Assembly: GCA_017303855.1 (NCBI GenBank)
Contig: JAFLBL010000002.1
Coordinates: 62,001 to 126,000 of the forward strand
Reading direction: 5' to 3'
Length of the DNA stretch: 64,000 bases
Origin: Chitinophagales bacterium
GTDB taxonomy: Bacteria > Bacteroidota > Bacteroidia > Chitinophagales > Chitinophagaceae
The stretch's first letter is position 1. The number at the start of each line of letters is the position of its first letter. A program made the position numbers and the translations under genes. A model generated the notes under the pieces. That model worked only from the letters and a program-made list of their open reading frames with translations. It searched no databases and had not been told where the DNA came from. Below are positions 63,135 to 64,000 of the stretch, in pieces.

Positions 63135-64000
63135 ATGAGTCAGGAACAATTTTGGGTATTATTTTCAAAAAAGCTGACCGGCGAGGCATCGGCGGAGGAA
63201 TTGGCTTTGCTGGAGACCCTGATTCAGGCGCATCCGGAATGGCAGTATGCCATTCAGAACCTGGAAGATCTTTGGAAAACGAAAGCTGCAACTGATCCCA
63301 TCACAGGTGAAGATGCGTATATGCTGCATCTGCACAGAATGACGGAGATGCAGATTTCCTTTGATGATATTACAGGCCGCTCAGGTAATAGCGTGGGTAA
63401 AGAGAAACGTTCAAGGCGTTGGTATTGGGTAGCCGCATCAGCTGTCTTGCTGGCGGGTCTGCTTGCTTTCAGTTCTTTCTATTTATTTAACAGGAAAACG
63501 GAGGAAGTGGCTCAACATGTGAATGAGATTTCCACCCGTCCCGGATCAAAATCCAAAGTGCAGTTGCCGGATGGTTCTGTGGTATGGCTGAATGCGGGGA
63601 GTAAACTGACGTATACCAAGGACTTTGGAAAAGAAACCCGTGATGTAACGCTGATCGGGGAAGGATTTTTTGATGTAACAAAAAACCCCGGAAAGCCTTT
63701 TATCATCAGTGCGGCCAATATAAAAATCAAGGTACTGGGTACGGCCTTTAATGTAAAAGCGTATCCGGAAGACAAACAAACGGAAACCAGCCTGATCAGG
63801 GGCAGTATTGAAGTAACCATCCGGAACCGGCCCAATGACAAGATAATATTATCGCCCAGTGAAAAGCTGGTGGTGGAGAATAGTGAAGCAAAGGTTGAGC
63901 AGGTTGATAAGTCGGCGGATAAAACGACCGGTAATATCAAGAGAACGGAATTGCCGGTAATCAGTACGCTGGTGGCGATAAACAAATTGAAATACAATCC
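63135..64000 (+). CDS. FecR-family anti-sigma factor (cut by window end)
   Basis: The open frame starts at 63135 and continues past 64000. It has an N-terminal cytoplasmic part, one membrane segment (about 99-117: YWVAASAVLLAGLLAFSS) and a FecR domain: TRPGSKSKVQLPDGSVVWLN, GEGFFDVTKNPGKPF and VLGTAFNVKAY. It would control the ECF factor and usually a downstream SusC/SusD pair, which is outside the window. Confidence 0.93.
   Translation, partial: MSQEQFWVLFSKKLTGEASAEELALLETLIQAHPEWQYAIQNLEDLWKTKAATDPITGEDAYMLHLHRMTEMQISFDDITGRSGNSVGKEKRSRRWYWVAASAVLLAGLLAFSSFYLFNRKTEEVAQHVNEISTRPGSKSKVQLPDGSVVWLNAGSKLTYTKDFGKETRDVTLIGEGFFDVTKNPGKPFIISAANIKIKVLGTAFNVKAYPEDKQTETSLIRGSIEVTIRNRPNDKIILSPSEKLVVENSEAKVEQVDKSADKTTGNIKRTELPVISTLVAINKLKYN

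Overview
The window looks like a chromosome segment of a Bacteroidota bacterium, most likely a Chitinophagaceae relative. The evidence is CTnDOT-type tra genes, lipoproteins with short Cys-Lys boxes, a 7TM-DISM histidine kinase, a LytS/LytTR pair, an ECF sigma/FecR pair, and promoters of the TAnnTTTG type. Family names come from reading the translations; no database search was run.

Layout. (1) 1-4177 is the tail of a conjugative-element transfer operon (traK end, traL, traM, traN), then three small accessory genes. The usual traO and later genes are missing. (2) 4937-13848 is the most interesting part. It holds a eukaryote-like ubiquitin conjugation cassette on the minus strand: a two-domain ubiquitin-like protein ending in Gly, an E2-like protein, a JAMM deubiquitinase-type protease and a ThiF/E1-like enzyme. 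Around it lie a fusion of a metallo-beta-lactamase domain with a gingipain-like (C25, caspase fold) protease, a small disordered protein with a strong ribosome site that also ends in Gln-Gly, a sigma-factor-like protein, two small proteins and a papain-like cysteine peptidase. A motif with core TAACGSTTTY precedes three transcription units of this locus, so they look co-regulated. The core resembles bacterial Bil/Bub-type conjugation operons used against phage, but the gene set and order differ. (3) 13914-18634 has three unknown minus-strand genes and a SIR2-like NADase-type protein, plausibly more defence cargo. (4) 19120-28993 is ordinary chromosome: a TetR repressor with two matching operators, thioesterase, PEBP, DinB, racemase and permease genes, a LytS/LytTR pair and a hydrolase/DUF membrane-protein operon. 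(5) 29063-42838 is AT-rich accessory DNA: secreted hydrolases and unknown envelope proteins, an IS3-family element with a broken orfA, a secreted caspase-like (CHAT-type) protein with peptidoglycan-binding-like repeats, and a complete-looking IS21-family element. (6) 43032-64000 is chromosome again: GIY-YIG protein, GH43 glycosidase, DUF2975/HTH pair, GNAT, methyltransferase, two-component pair, NucA-like nuclease, MazG-like protein, rRNA methyltransferase, SDR, beta-lactamase-like hydrolase, cupin, astacin-ricin protease, adenosine deaminase, a porin-like protein, a CAT-anticodon tRNA, and an ECF sigma factor followed by a FecR anti-sigma factor cut by the window end.

How the conjugation locus may work (inference): the E1 would adenylate the Gly end of the ubiquitin-like protein, the E2 would pass it to a target, and the JAMM enzyme would mature or remove it. 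The MBL-C25 protein and the papain-like peptidase are candidate effectors or processing proteases, and the sigma-like protein a candidate activator of the shared motif.
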